64,000 nt of DNA from Pegoplata infirma (lineage: Eukaryota; Arthropoda; Insecta; Diptera; Anthomyiidae): NCBI GenBank assembly GCA_963921195.1, contig OY992536.1, positions 234,830,023 to 234,894,022 on the forward strand, in the 5' to 3' direction. The first letter of the stretch is position 1. Each line of letters opens with the position of its first letter. This document shows positions 9,688 through 21,835 of this stretch, one piece after another. Below the pieces are notes generated by a model that searched no databases, was not told where the DNA came from, and saw only the letters and a list, made by a program, of their open reading frames with translations. The translations under genes and the position numbers were made by a program.

Positions 9688-10258
9688 TTAACTGTCAAAT
9701 CGTATGGAAAAAGTCGTGCCGGGCTTGTTCTGTTCATACCTTCATCTGGCCGCGTTACGACTTCAAAAGAACTCGCTACCTACTTTCTCTCAACAGAAGA
9801 GAATGTCGTTTACTCACGGGAGTGGTCACGGGACACTGCCTAATTGCTTTCCACGCAAGAACAATTGGACTCATCTCTGATTCCAATTGTAGAAGATGTG
9901 ATGAACCGAATACGGATGAAACAGTTGAACATATCCTGTGCAAATGCCCCGCATTGGCCAGGCATCGCAAACAAATTTTAGGCAAAGCTGAACTCGAGAA
10001 TCTGGAGGAAATCGCAGTTATGGACCTTATGCGCGTTAAATTGTTTGCAACATGGACTAACGCGTTCTATCCACGTCGTTGAAGGAACATGTGGTATTGC
10101 TATGAACCAGCCGGTCTATGCGAGGAGTTCAAAATTTTGAGCTCCGCCACCCCTAACCTAACCTAACCTAATGTAACACAATTTTAAAAAAATTTAAAGA
10201 ATTTTTCTATAGAAAAAGTCTCAGAATCTGAAAATTTTTCCATAAAAAAAATGTCTCA

Positions 10259-10797
10259 CAAGGGAAGTATCTCAACCCTAATGAACCGATTTGCCTGAAA
10301 CTTAAAATATATATAAAAAAGACAATTCTAAGGTTGAGGTGTCTCGGATTAACGGCCATATCGGGGATTTCGGGGTTCAAAAAATGGGTAAAAAAATGGC
10401 GAAAAAATCGTTTTTTGGATTTTTCAGCCATTTTTTTAAAGAAACTATATGATGTTTTCATATGAAAAGAAAGGTTTTTTTAATGCCTATCCAATGGTGT
10501 ATTAACTTTGTAAAAATTCGGCCTCTTTAAATATTTTTTTTAGAAAAATGTGTAAATTTTGGGGGTATTTATGTGAAGACATAGACCTTCATGTATTTTT
10601 CCCTAGACGATATTCCTGTTAGTTCGGAAGTTATCGAAATTTTGACGAAGTTCCCCATGGTTTCATAAGGGGACAACGAAATTTTTAAACACCGATATGG
10701 CCGATAAGCCGAAACACCCCAACCTTAAAATCGTCTCTTTTATATATATTTTAAGTTTCATTCAAATCAGTTTATAAGGGTTGAGATACTTCCCTTG
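10259..10797. mobile_element. CAAGGGAAGTAT foldback element, copy 1
   Basis: Inverted ends CAAGGGAAGTATCTCAACCC and the matching GGGTTGAGATACTTCCCTTG, with similarity reaching far inwards (AACTTAAAATATATA on both arms). Flanked by TCA on both sides inside the tandem array. A second copy is at 32921-33507. No ORF. Confidence 0.85.
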
Positions 10798-10963
10798 TCA
10801 GAATCTGAGAATTTTTCCATAAAAAAATATGTCTCAGAATCTGAGAATTTTTTATAAAAAAAAAATGCCTCAGAATATAAGACTATTTTTAAAGAAAAAA
10901 TTTCTCAGAATCTGAGATTTTTTTTAATGAAACAATATCTCAGAATCTGAGAATTTTTTTATA

Positions 10964-11222
10964 CACACAAAAATTTTTTTTTCCATGAACGATTTTCATA
11001 GTATTTATGAACAAATTCATACAATTTATTAACTATTACATAATATTTATAAACTTTTTCATAGTATTTATGAATAAATCATAATATGTGAAATTTAAGA
11101 ATTTTTAACATGTTTCATAAATACTATGAAAAAGTTTATAAATATTATGGAAAAGTTAATAAATTGTATGAATTTGTTCATAAATACTATGAAAATCGTT
11201 CATGAAAAAAAAATTTTGTGTG
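10964..11222. mobile_element. Long-hairpin MITE (CACACAAAAATTTT ends)
   Basis: 259 bp, almost entirely two inverted arms: CATGAACGATTTTCATAGTA on the left has its complement on the right. Flanked by TA on both sides, inside the tandem array. Confidence 0.85.
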
Positions 11223-11829
11223 TAAAAAAATGTCTTAGAATCTGAGAATTTTTATATAGAAAAACTGTCTCAGAATCTGAAAATATTTTATAGAAAAAAT
11301 GTCTCAGAATCTAAGAATCTTTTTATAGAATCTGAGACTTTTTATAGAAAAATTGCTCAGAGTTTGAGAATTTTTTTATAGAAAAAATGTCTCAGAATCT
11401 TAAATTTTTTTTATAGAAAAAATGTCTCAGAATCTGAAATTTTTTTTTTTTATAGAAGAGAATTTTTTTATAGAAATTTTTTTATAGAAAAAATGTCTCA
11501 GAATCTGAGAATTTTTTCATAGAAAAAATGTCTCAGAATCTGAGATTTTTTTTATAGAAAAAATGTCTCAGAATCTGAGATTTTTTTTATAGAAAAACAG
11601 AATCTGAGGATTTTTTTACAGAAAAAATGTCTCAGAATCTAAAAATTGTTTTATAAAAAAATGTCTCAGAATGACATGACAATTTTTTATAAAAAAATGT
11701 CTCGGAATCTGAGAATTGTTTTATAAAAAAAAATCTCAGAATCTAAGAATTTTTTTATAGAAAAAATTTCTCAAAATCTGAGAATTAAAAAAAAAAAATG
11801 TTTCATAATTTGAGAACTTTTTTGAAGAA

Positions 11830-14066
11830 AAAATATCTACAATTTTATAGATAGAAATAGAATTTTAGAAAAATTTTTAAGAAAAAAATTATTAGAGTCC
11901 CAGAAAAAATCTTAGAATTTTTCCATAAAAAAATTGTCTTTAAAAGTCAAAAATTTCCGACAAAAAAATTTCATAGAAATTTTGTATGTTTCTGTAGCAA
12001 ATATGTATCATTCTAATTCAAAGTTTACCGTCTACAGTAATTTTAGTTGCTTCAGAGGTTTTGTTCATTCTAGTAAATTTTTCTCCTTACGTTAAATAAA
12101 TGCTTTCTATATAAAGCTTTTCACCATATATGTTTTAAAAAGAAATGAATACTAACAATAAAATATCCCAAATTCAAATGACAAAGAAAAACTACCCCTT
12201 TGTAACAGTTCCATGATAAACTTATTTCCAACCCCTTTTTCCATATTCCAAGATACATCTACTTGACTCATGCTCCACTTAAAAGTAAAATGGAATAATG
12301 AATTTTCCAAGCTTCCCAAATAGTATTCATTTTTAAAAAGAAAAATTCCTGATAATCAAAGTAAATACTTATACATAAGGAAAATTTTCCAGATAACCAA
12401 TGAAGTTGACTTCAGTTAGCAAATTACCATTGAAACTAATAGAACTTAAAAAAGAAAAACGCGCTTGAAAATAGAAAATTTAATAAAATTATTTTTTTTG
12501 TTGGTTAAAAAACGAAATAAAAAAAATATAATTTAATTAAAAAAAAATATTAAATAAAATAAAAATTGTTACTAATTTTGTACCCACCCTATTTTTATTT
12601 TTGAATAAAAATCAAAAAAAAAACTCTAGTGAATTGAAAAAGAATTGAATTTTTTTTTTGACCACCCGATATTGAAAAAAAAGTTATACATATGATTGAT
12701 AGCAGTTGTGACGTGTTTCTTTTTGTTGATTTGACATAAAATACAGTGTGTTTTTAGGCGCGTGCTTAAAAGAGATAGAAAGAAAAAGAGAAAGTAACAG
12801 AAAATCTTTAACACATATCTCTTAAAGTGTTTTTGCTCTTAGATAACAATTTAAGAGAATAAAAAGTAATTTGTTGGCATACTTTTAGGCAAAACAAAAA
12901 TTTTAAATAAAATAAACATTACTCAACATACGATCGTATTTTACGTTGCAAACATATAAAAAAACGCGCTTTTGGAAAATTTTAAATTAATTTTAAAAAT
13001 ATTCATTAAAGTGATACAGTTTTTTCTAAACTCTAAACAATTTTTGAAAAGTTTAATAAAATCTCTATGATAAACTAAATTTTGATAAGATTTTCTAAAA
13101 AAAAAATAGTTCCATATGAAGTTGTTTTTTAAAATTAATAGAGCCCATGTGTGGTTTACAGTATAAAACACGAAATAGTCCGTCTCAAAAGACGTCCTTA
13201 CGTTGGGGCGATAGTTGTGGTTATAAAATTTGATTAAATACCTATTGCAAATTTTAAGAAGCATATTTAAAGGCATATTAAAAATTATTGAAAAAATAAC
13301 GCAAGTTCACAAAATTACAAAACTATTCCTATTTATTAATCTATTAAATAAAACAAAAAGTTATATAAAAAATACTAAAACTCTTAACATAAGTTACCTG
13401 TTAAATGTGCTGTGTTTTTAATTTATCAAACTAAAAAGAAAATATTTTCAAAAAAAAAAAAGTTGCATAATTTTAAGCTAACATTTATTTTACTTCGTTT
13501 ATCTACAAACAAGAAAAAAATATTTGCTAATATAAATATTTTGTGTGCGTTTGGAATTATATTTCATTGGACTTCTTAAACTTTCTTTTTGGCTCCACAT
13601 AATAGGTAAGCACAATATTGGAAATATTTCCAACATGAAATTTGCTCATATTCTCTTTACTCCAATAATATTTCTCATAGAACAGATAAAAAACGATTTT
13701 TGAATTTTGTGCGCATTAAATTTTAACATTAACACCAAATTTAGTGAATGAATTTTTTATTTATACGATTTGTTTATTTGAAGTAAGCGCGTTAGAAGAA
13801 AAAGGAAATAAGAAAATTTGTTAGTCAAATTATTTCTCATACTCTCAATTCGATAGCCATTTTGATTTTCTTACCATTGTTATACTGAAGCATACTTTTA
13901 GGGGGGAAACAAATAATAAGAGCATACATATATTTATACAAAAATTACTTCAATAAAAAAAAGTAATATAAAAATTTATAGATTTTAAGAATACACAACT
14001 TTGGAATATAAACCCCCAAATTCCTATACTCATAGATTTAACAAAACACTAAAAAAACTGTAAATA
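11830..14066. other. AT-rich intergenic DNA, nothing recognised
   Basis: No repeat shared with the rest of the window, no convincing ORF, no tRNA-like or hairpin structure that I could support. The least TE-like long stretch between the two genes, so it could hold regulatory DNA of either gene, but I see no specific site. Confidence 0.4.
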
Positions 14067-14983
14067 TACACTCAAAAAATTATGCCATTAACTGTTTGTA
14101 GTTTATTTAAAAAGTTTTACGTTTATACTATGTTCAGATTGGCCTCGAAACCCCGTTGAAACCTCGTATTTTCATTATCAAAACTTACCTGTTCACACTC
14201 AACAATATTGACACTTATATAGGTTTCGGGAACTTTCACACAAAAAATATTCTTATTAATCTAATTTAATTACGCGGAAATTATTTTTTTATACGTTTTT
14301 ATTTTTTTGTATTCCAAATTAGTAAATATTTTCTACAAATTTTATATAAATATTAATTTATTTATTTTTTATAATTTGGCATTTTTCCATTTTCTCTATT
14401 TCTTGTTGCCGCACAGTGGTAAAAATATGTATAATTATGAAATTTAAAAGGTTTCGATCGTACTTTCGTTGAAACCTCACTACAAAAAGGTTTCAATTTG
14501 TGAGGGAAAATACGTATTTTCAAACGAGGTTTGGCACGAAACCCCGTTTAACGAGGTTTCGAGTCCAATCTGAACGTACTATTAGTCGTTTTTAAAAGAA
14601 AAAAACTTTTGCTTGATGTTTAGTTTTTATTAATGACCCAGCAAACAAGCAGACTCATTAAAGACTCCAAAATGGGCTCCAAAGATATAACAAAAATTTC
14701 AAATTTTTGTATGAAAGTGGTTCATCCAAAAGAGCCTTCTATTTAGGCTCTAAAATGACTCTTTAAAAAGAGTGTAGAAGGGGAAATTCCCTCACATTTC
14801 GGATCCATTGGTAGCCATTTGGAGTCCGTTTGGAGCCTTTAAGGAGCACAAAATGGGGTTCGATTCGTCCCTTTTTCTGATGATTTTTTTTTACTTAAAA
14901 ATGTGTTTATAAAAATTGAATATATATTTGACTTGTATTTGCAGATTATCCATCGGCAGATAATTTATTTAATATTATAATAA

Positions 14984-15646
14984 ACAAGTAAGAGTGTTAA
15001 ATTCGGCCATGCCGAATCTATGTATCATAGATGTTAAAACATATAAAAAAAAACCGGGTCGTTTTTGGGGGGGGGGGGCTCGGTGGAGGTGGTGAGGGAT
15101 ACTTTTCCCATTGCGATAAATGTTAACTAATTTATTTATTATGCTTTTTGCAATTTAGTAATACCATTTTCTCATTATTTTAATGGGTTTTTTAAATCCA
15201 CGCCCACAGAAGGGGGCGGGTAGAAAAAAACTATTTTCCAGCCCCCTGGGTCTAAGTTCAGGAGTTTAAACCCCTTCTGACATAAAAAGATTTCATTTGC
15301 TTAACAATAATGGCAAAAAAATGGAGTAAAAATGGCGTTTTTTAAGAGGTTTTTTTAGTTTGTTAAGGGGAAACTTTTTATCCCCTGGCCCGATTTTGCC
15401 CATTTCCGAACTTAACCGGCCTATGAACATTATACATATTCTGACCAATTTTCAGGGGTCTAGCTCTTTTATTTTGGACTGAATCGTGTTTTATACAGAC
15501 GGACGGACGGACATTCATAGAACGACTTAGAATCGATCATCAATAATATATATACTTTATGGGGTCCCCGACCGATATTTTTATGCGTTACAAACGGAAT
15601 GACAAAGTGAGTATACCCCCATACTGTGGTTGGAGGGTATAAAAAC
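14984..15646 (+). mobile_element. DINE-1/INE-1-like element, family 1
   Basis: Same order of blocks as the 2705-3410 copy: start hairpin (ATTCGGCCATGCCGAAT), CCACGCCCACAGAAGGGGGC, the GGAC microsatellite (about 15498), ATATACTTTATGGGGTCCCC, and the GGAGGGTATAAAA end. No ORF. Confidence 0.6.
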
Positions 15647-16429
15647 ACATTAACAATACATAAAAACAACATAAAATATGTAAAAATATTACATTAAAAT
15701 TTCTTTGCTATTCATTTTCCCATCATGTAACATCTTCCACAAGTAGCCAGATTCAAAGTTGTTCTCCAAATACATATACATGCTTCATTCCGGAAATTCA
15801 TCATTTGCACAAATTATTCATTTTCGTTTCACCAGATTAATCTTTAATTATGTATTAAGATTATTTTTGTGATTCTTATTTTTATTTTACACGCGAAAAT
15901 CGTTAAAATTAATAATTTAAACAATTTTTTACTAAGAAAAATATTTTTGAAAATTATTGACAAATAAATATTTTGAAAACTGAAAAAATCGATCAGCTCC
16001 AAAAACAATTATTTTTTGAATTGCTCCAAAAACACTTTAATTTCCCAAATTTTTGGAGTCGTTTTGGATTCTACTTTTTTGTATAACAATTTCCCTTTTA
16101 TTTTGGAGTCTTTTTGGACTCATTTTAGATGGTTTCTTTTTCAATTCAAAAAAAGAGGGTTTTATGACAAAACAAAATTTATGTTTAAAAAATAGTTTCC
16201 CATTTAAATCATTTTTTACTCAAAAATATGTGGGCTCCAAAAACTATGATTTTTGGGAGTCGTTTTTGAGTCGTATATTTGGAGATCTGTACTTATGTTC
16301 CTTGTTTCAAAAATAACACACTAAAAAATAAAGACTTTCATTAACATTTAATTTTTAAAGTCATTTATTTTTGTTCTGTAAGTAAACACTACTGATTATT
16401 CTTTAAATTTTTAAGGATTTGTGTAAGTA

Positions 16430-17235
16430 ATTATACCCTACACCACACTGTGCTACTGGGTATAATGCGTTTGTGCCGATGTTTGTAACTACCCGAAATA
16501 TTGGTCCTAGACCCTTTTTTAAGTATACCGATCGACTTAGACTTACTTTTTGAGTCGATTTAGCGATGTCCGTCCGTCTGTCCATGTAAACGGTGTAAAC
16601 ACGATACAGGTCGCAATTCTTAATCAATTGACTTGAAATTTGAAACTTTAGCCTCCCCAAGAACGAAGCCTATTGAAATTGGAAAAAATCGATCAATATT
16701 TAGACCTAGCCCCCATACAATGGTCCTCTTTAGTTTTGGCCCAAATGACTCTAATAGCCGCATTTCAATAGGTATCTTTTGGCAGGTAATCATGTTTTAT
16801 CCACACAAATCCCAATTCCGAATTTTAAATAAATCGGACCAGTTCTTCTTGTAGCCCCCATACAAACCCCCTACCCGATTTTCACATAAATCTCTAAAAT
16901 TTCATGAAAATAGAAAATATTTAATTAAAATTCTGTTTGTGTATGTTAAACGCGTACTTTAATAACCTTATCAAATCTGATTATCATCGGACCATTTTTG
17001 GACTTAGGTCCCATGTGGAAATTTCGTCCGATATTCAGTTGTAGCGATTTATTGTCAACAAAAAGAAGAATAGGCTTCTTCAAATTTGATTAGTGAGTGC
17101 TTTTACACTTATTAAAGATTTGACAAAATATAGATCTAATCAGTCGATGTTTGAACTTGGGACCCATTTTCCGGGAAACTCTGGTGTAGGGTATTATATG
17201 GTCGGTCTTGACCGACTATAATTTTCTTACTTGTT
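16430..17235 (-). mobile_element. DINE-like element, family 2
   Basis: Reads on the minus strand from TATAGTCGGTCAAGACCGAC (about 17215) to the end at about 16432, with GGACAGACGGACGGACATCG in the middle. Other copies: 20540-21289, 50560-51294, 55843-56650, and a fragment at 40010-40138. Shares overall layout, including the GGAC microsatellite near the 3' end, with family 1. Confidence 0.6.
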
Positions 17236-17561
17236 TTTTTTTTTTTAAATTGTTGTTATTTTTTATGAGATATCATTAGTTGTAACCATAGAGTATACAT
17301 AGAGGCGAAGGCGTCAAAAATTGAGTTGTCAAAGTACAACTTGTATACATGTATTTGTTGACAAAGTACGACTTGTAAACATGTATTGTATTTTGAATTC
17401 ACATCGACAACGTACGTGTGAGAAATTAGAAAAGATAGTGATATTATTTTTTCTTTCACCTTCGCCTCTATGTTTCTCTATGGTTTTTACCAACACAAGT
17501 AGGTTATTTTTTTGTAGAAAAAAAAAAAAATTCAAAAAATTATTTATAGAAATATAAAAAC

Positions 17562-18029
17562 TAGGGATGTGCGATTAATCGAATAATTAATTTTTTGATT
17601 AATCAGTATTTTGATTAATCAATTATTCGATTTATCATACTTTATGATTAATCAGAACTATGATTAATCAAATAATTTGAATTTTGAATATTCAAATTTG
17701 AATAATTTTATTCAAATTTGAAAAATCTTGAAAAAAACAAACATTGAAAAATATTTTGTACAAACAAAAGCATTTTAGAATGTATTTACAAAATTTTTCA
17801 AGCCCAATAATTTAAAAAGCAAAACAAAAAATAACAAAATATAAACAAACAAAATTTATTCAATTATTCAAATTTTTGAATATTCAACTTTCTGATTAAT
17901 CAATTAATCATGAGTTTTGATTACTCAAAATTTAAATTAATCGATTAATCATTATTTTGATTAATCAGATTTTATGATTAATCGATTAATTGATTAATCA
18001 GAGTGCTCGAATAATCGATTAATCGCACA
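17562..18029. mobile_element. hAT-like MITE lacking its last six bases
   Basis: Left end TAGGGATGTGCGATTAATCG; right end reads CGATTAATCGCACA, without the TCCCTA expected from the left end. Flanked by a perfect 8-bp duplication ATAAAAAC (17554-17561, 18030-18037); the relative at about 51914 gives the empty site. The interior is full of GATTAATC repeats. Confidence 0.78.
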
Positions 18030-18045
18030 ATAAAAACATGTTTGT

Positions 18046-18118
18046 ATCAAGTGACTTTAACACGATGGGTAGAGTGCCTGGCCAAAAATGTAGTTGATTG
18101 CGGGATCGATTTCCCAAA
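18046..18118 (+). repeat. tRNA-like (pol III A/B box) module, copy 1
   Basis: GATGGGTAGAGTGCCTGG resembles a tRNA A box and GCGGGATCGATTTCCC a B box, 30-40 bp apart as in tRNA-derived SINE heads. No complete cloverleaf can be drawn. A second copy is at 51936-52008. Confidence 0.45.
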
Positions 18119-18204
18119 ATTTTATTAAAAATTTTTTAAAAAATATTTCAATAGAAAATTGTAAAAAATAACCTACGAAATCATTAATTTTTTATGTTTT
18201 CGTA

Positions 18205-18759
18205 CACTCAAAAAATTATGTTAGTAAAATCAACTGAAAATGTCAGTTAAAATAACTACTTTGTAAGTTGTTTTGGGGTCAACTACTTTTTCAGTTAAAT
18301 CAACTAACAATGTAAGTTATTTTAACTGACAAAAAACAACTGACTTCTGTAGTAAAAATTACTAACATTTGTAGTCAAAACAACTATAATGTAGTAAAAA
18401 TAAAATAAACAATATATAATTTTTTTTCAAAAAATTTTTCAGAAAAAAAATTGAAGACCAAATTTTTCCCAAGTTTTTTTTTAAAAAAAAAGTTGTGAAA
18501 AATAAAAAACCAAATTTTTTTTTTAAAAACTTTGAAAATTTTTCAGAGATCAAAAAATAAAATGAACTACTTTAAATAACTGTTACTACATTACAGTACT
18601 TTTTTGTTAGTTATTCAAAAAAACGACTTAAAATAACTAACAGAAATAGTTGTTTGATATTTTTCATACAAAAATAACTGACTTTGTAGTTGAAAACAAC
18701 TAACTACTGTAAAATATACAAACAACTAACATGTAGTAACTTACATAATTTTCTAAGTG
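18205..18759. mobile_element. CACTCAAAA-type MITE
   Basis: Ends CACTCAAAAAATTATGT and the inverse of CACTTAGAAAATTATGT, flanked by TA. The interior repeats variants of CAACTGACATTTTAGTTG-like sequence. Related by its ends and interior to 45968-47039. Confidence 0.8.
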
Positions 18760-19647
18760 TAAAAACAAAATCTGTAGAAACAAAAAAAAAAATATGTTGA
18801 TTTCAGCGGAAAAATCTGCTAATTTTAACAAAAACCCTGCTGATTTTAGCAGAAAAATCTGCAGGCTTGATGAAAAATCAAAAAAAATACTAATAACTAA
18901 AAACTTCTGTAAAATTAGAAAAATAATCTGCTATTTTTTAATTTTGACAATTTTTAATCGTTAAATACCACAAAAATAGAAAAAACAATTTCTCAGAACA
19001 ATTGTAAATTCAGATAACAGAATCTGTAAAATTACTTAACAAAATTCTGTTATTTTTTAAAACTGAATGACAGAGAATTTTGTTAAACTATCCATTTCTG
19101 CAGAAAAATCTGCAAAAAGTTTGTTTTTTTTAAACTGAAAGCCCGTTTTACAGATTTTTTTAAAGATTTTTTCTTTTGAGTATAGGAATATTTTATTCAA
19201 GGAGTTTAAAAATTTTTTAAGTGAAAAAAAAAAATACTTCGTAAAATAATTTTGTGTCTCACCAAAAAGCGTGTTAAGGGTTTTTTTTAACATGTGAATT
19301 CGGTGTGAAATCCATCTAAAATTCACGATTTTGCTCATAACTTCTTAACCGAATTTTTGAAAAATCATGAATATATGTCGTCCTAGATCGATATTTCAAA
19401 ATGTCTCAAACTAAATTACTCTATCAATAAGTGGAGGGTAAAATAAATTCGAACAAATTATGAAAAATGCTCAAAAATGTAAAAATTTCAAATTACACAT
19501 GAATTACACATGCAGCTAATTACACATATGCTACACAAAAAAAATTACACATGATATGTGTAATTATACATGAGGTGGCAACACTGGTTATTTGATGTGT
19601 GCTAATTAACACAACAAACAAAACTGCTTTTTATTGTTATTATTTGT

Positions 19648-19728
19648 TGGAGCTCTTTAGGCAAGTGGATAGAGGCTAAGCCCAACAAACAAGAGGTCCG
19701 GCGTTCAAATCTTGGTGGACACGAAAAA
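19648..19728 (+). repeat. tRNA-like module
   Basis: TTTAGGCAAGTGGATAGAGG (A-box-like) and CCGGCGTTCAAATCTTGG (B-box-like), about 40 bp apart. No acceptor stem pairs, so this is a tRNA-derived relic or SINE head and not a tRNA gene. Confidence 0.4.
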
Positions 19729-20539
19729 AAAGTTGTAAGTTTTTAAAAATTAGAAAATAACAAACAATTATAAGTAAATAAAAAAATAAATTAAATAAAA
19801 TCAAATAACAAAAACAAAATTTATTTTTTTTCTTATTTTTCAAATAAAAAAAATGTTATTGATGACACCGCTTCATCATATTGATGACAAGTTACATTGG
19901 ACGAAAAATGATGTAACATTTCATCATATTGATGTAACTTTACATCAATATGAAGAAGCCTTTTCTTTGAGTGTATTTTTTCATGAGATATCATTAACCT
20001 ACCTATTTTATTAAAAATTTAAAAAAAAATATTTCAATAGAAAATTTGCCATTTAAAATTTTTGAAATCTAAACGAAAATTGTAAATCAGCGTCCCAATT
20101 ACCCCCGGATAACAAGTTTAAAGCAAATCGTTATTTACAAAAAAAAAAAAAAATAAACGCCACATTGGATCCGCCATTTTAAATTTCGGAAATCTGAAAT
20201 CAGAATAGTATTTAGTGACCCATAAAACACCCTGGTACCGAGTTTTATTTGAATGCGATGACTTTGAAAAATCATCCACCATATTGGATCCACCATTTTG
20301 AATTTTTGAAATCCGAATGAAAACTCGAAATAATCGTCCCAATGAACCTCCTGATAATAAATTTCAGAATTATCTGATAATTCCTTCATTAGTTTCTAGC
20401 TTTTCCCGATCAGGGTATCCCGATTCGCGCCGCCATATTGGCTCACCTACCATTGGGTTCAACTTCCGCCACTCAGCTTTCCAAAGTAGAGATCATTGGT
20501 TAAATTTTAAGTAGAGTATCCAAAACACATCCGATATAT

Positions 20540-21289
20540 ATATAATACCCTACACCAGAGTTTGCCGGAAAATGGGTCCCAAGTTCAAACATCGACTGAT
20601 TAGATCTTTATTTTGTTAAATCTTTAATAAGTGTAAAAAGCACTCACTTATCAAATTTGAGGGGAATAGGTGTTTCCACATGGGACCTAAGTCCAAAAAT
20701 GGTCCGATGATAATCAGACTTGATAAGGTTATTAAAGTATGCGTTTAACATACACAAACAGAATTTTAATTAAATATTTTCTATTTTCATGAAATTTGAG
20801 AGATTTATGTAAAAACCGGGAAGGTGGTTTGTATGGGGGCAACATGAAGAACTGGTCCGATTTCTTTAAAATTCGGAATGGTGATTTGTGTGGATAAAAC
20901 ATGATTACCTGCCAAATTTCGAAAATATACCTATTAAAATGCGGCTATTAGAGTCATTTGAGCCAAAACTAAAGAGGACATTTGTATGGGGGCTAGGTCT
21001 AAATATGGACCGATTTTTCCAATTTCAATAGGCTTCGTCCTTGGGCCAAAAGAGGCTTAAGTTTCAAATTTTAAGTCAATTGATTAAGAATTGCGACCTG
21101 TATCGTGTTTACACCGTTTACATGGACAGACAGACGGACGGACGGACAGACATCGCTATATCGACTCAAAAAGTGATTCTGAGTCGATCGGTATACTTAA
21201 AGGTGGGTCTAGGACCAATATTTCGGGTAGTTACAAACATCAGCACAAACTCATTATACCCTGTACCACAGTGTGGTGTAGGGTATAAA
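20540..21289 (+). mobile_element. DINE-like element, family 2
   Basis: Runs from ATAATACCCTACACCAGAG to TGGTGTAGGGTATAAAA with GGACAGACAGACGGACGG near 21123. Collinear with 50560-51294; starts slightly later than full copies, so the first bases (the GGTCAAGACCGACC block) are missing. Confidence 0.6.
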
Positions 21290-21835
21290 AAGCGATTGGT
21301 TTTATATTCTAAAATAATCTGCTCGATTCGGGAGTGCTCTTTCACCATTCACCTAATTTTTAAAAACTTGATATTCTTTCGGATTTAAGATTTTTTTTGT
21401 TACGATTAAAAATCTAGATATTAATCTTCAATAATTATAAAAAAAAATTAAAAATCTTAAAATTTAAAAGGATATCAAATTTTTAAAAGTTAGGTGAATA
21501 GTAATAGGGTACTCCCGAATTAAGCACAATGTTGAAGAAATAAAAATTAGGGATGTCGCGAATATTCGTCGCTATTCGGCATATTCGGCATGTTTTTTGA
21601 ATATTCGGTTAAATAAGTATTCGTCAACAGTTTGCCGAATATTCGGCAAAATTTTAGTTTGTTCAAAAAACATTTTTTATTAACGTTTGACTCTTTTTTG
21701 TAGTCGTTCTAGTTTGTTTTTTATAAAAAAAAAGTGAGCACTTGATTAAAATTCGAATTGTTAAGGTAACAGAAAAATATTGTCAACAATAGCGTTGTTG
21801 TTTTTAGTTTGGTACTTTTTTCAATTTTTTATATA

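Larger units (their letters stand above)
8375..9741. mobile_element. Harbinger-like MITE 'A', copy 2 (outer), with nested insertions
   Basis: Same ends as the 4082-4478 copy; flanks TAA (8372-8374) and TCA (9742-9744). Two other copies of the LINE give the empty site AATAATCTGG, so the right flank carries one substitution. Its own sequence is 8375-8510, 8774-8983 and 9691-9741. Confidence 0.85.
8298..10168 (+). mobile_element. I/Loa-type LINE 3' end, copy 1, split by nested MITEs
   Basis: 5'-truncated copy flanked by an 11-bp duplication TAATGTAACAC (8287-8297 and 10169-10179). LINE sequence proper is 8298-8371 ([22 protein letters not shown] in one frame with one change) and 9745-10168. The second part encodes [20 protein letters not shown], the C-x2-C...H-x4-C knuckle ([20 protein letters not shown]) and the C-terminus TNAFYPRR. 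It ends in a tandem CCTAA tail. Everything between 8375 and 9744 is later insertions. Confidence 0.88.
10191..11830. repeat. Tandem array, unit about 35 bp
   Basis: Tens of degenerate units of the form TCTCAGAATCTGAGA followed by an A/T stretch (ATTTTTTTATAGAAAAAATG). Each unit carries a near-palindrome CTCAGA..TCTGAG. It is interrupted by the elements at 10259-10797 and 10964-11222. A looser array of similar character lies at about 58990-59700. Confidence 0.9.
14069..18120. mobile_element. CACTCAAAA element (expanded copy) with a tRNA-like module
   Basis: Starts TA then CACTCAAAAAATTATG. Blocks at 14069-14130, 16310-16440, 17222-17561 and 18030-18120 match, in order, the compact copy at 51557-52020. 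The material between is later insertions (14984-15646, 16430-17235, 17562-18029, plus unassigned DNA at 14130-14983 and 15647-16310). The right end is not settled; TTTGAGTG with TA at 19966-19975 is a candidate. Confidence 0.6.

Noticed and set aside
10191..11830. Regular repeats with about 35-bp spacing, CRISPR-like at first sight
   Set aside because: Units are contiguous and degenerate with no unique spacers, in a eukaryotic genome; an AT-rich tandem array.
12941..13276. 111-codon minus-strand frame
   Set aside because: Composition (N, K, F, Y, I) is what AT-rich non-coding DNA yields; no motif and no splice partner.
16053..16316. 87-codon plus-strand frame rich in F, S, L
   Set aside because: Built from tandem TTTTGGAGTC-type repeats inside an expanded repeat; no motif.
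19648..19728. Possible functional tRNA gene
   Set aside because: B box is good but no acceptor or anticodon stem pairs; treated as a tRNA-like relic.
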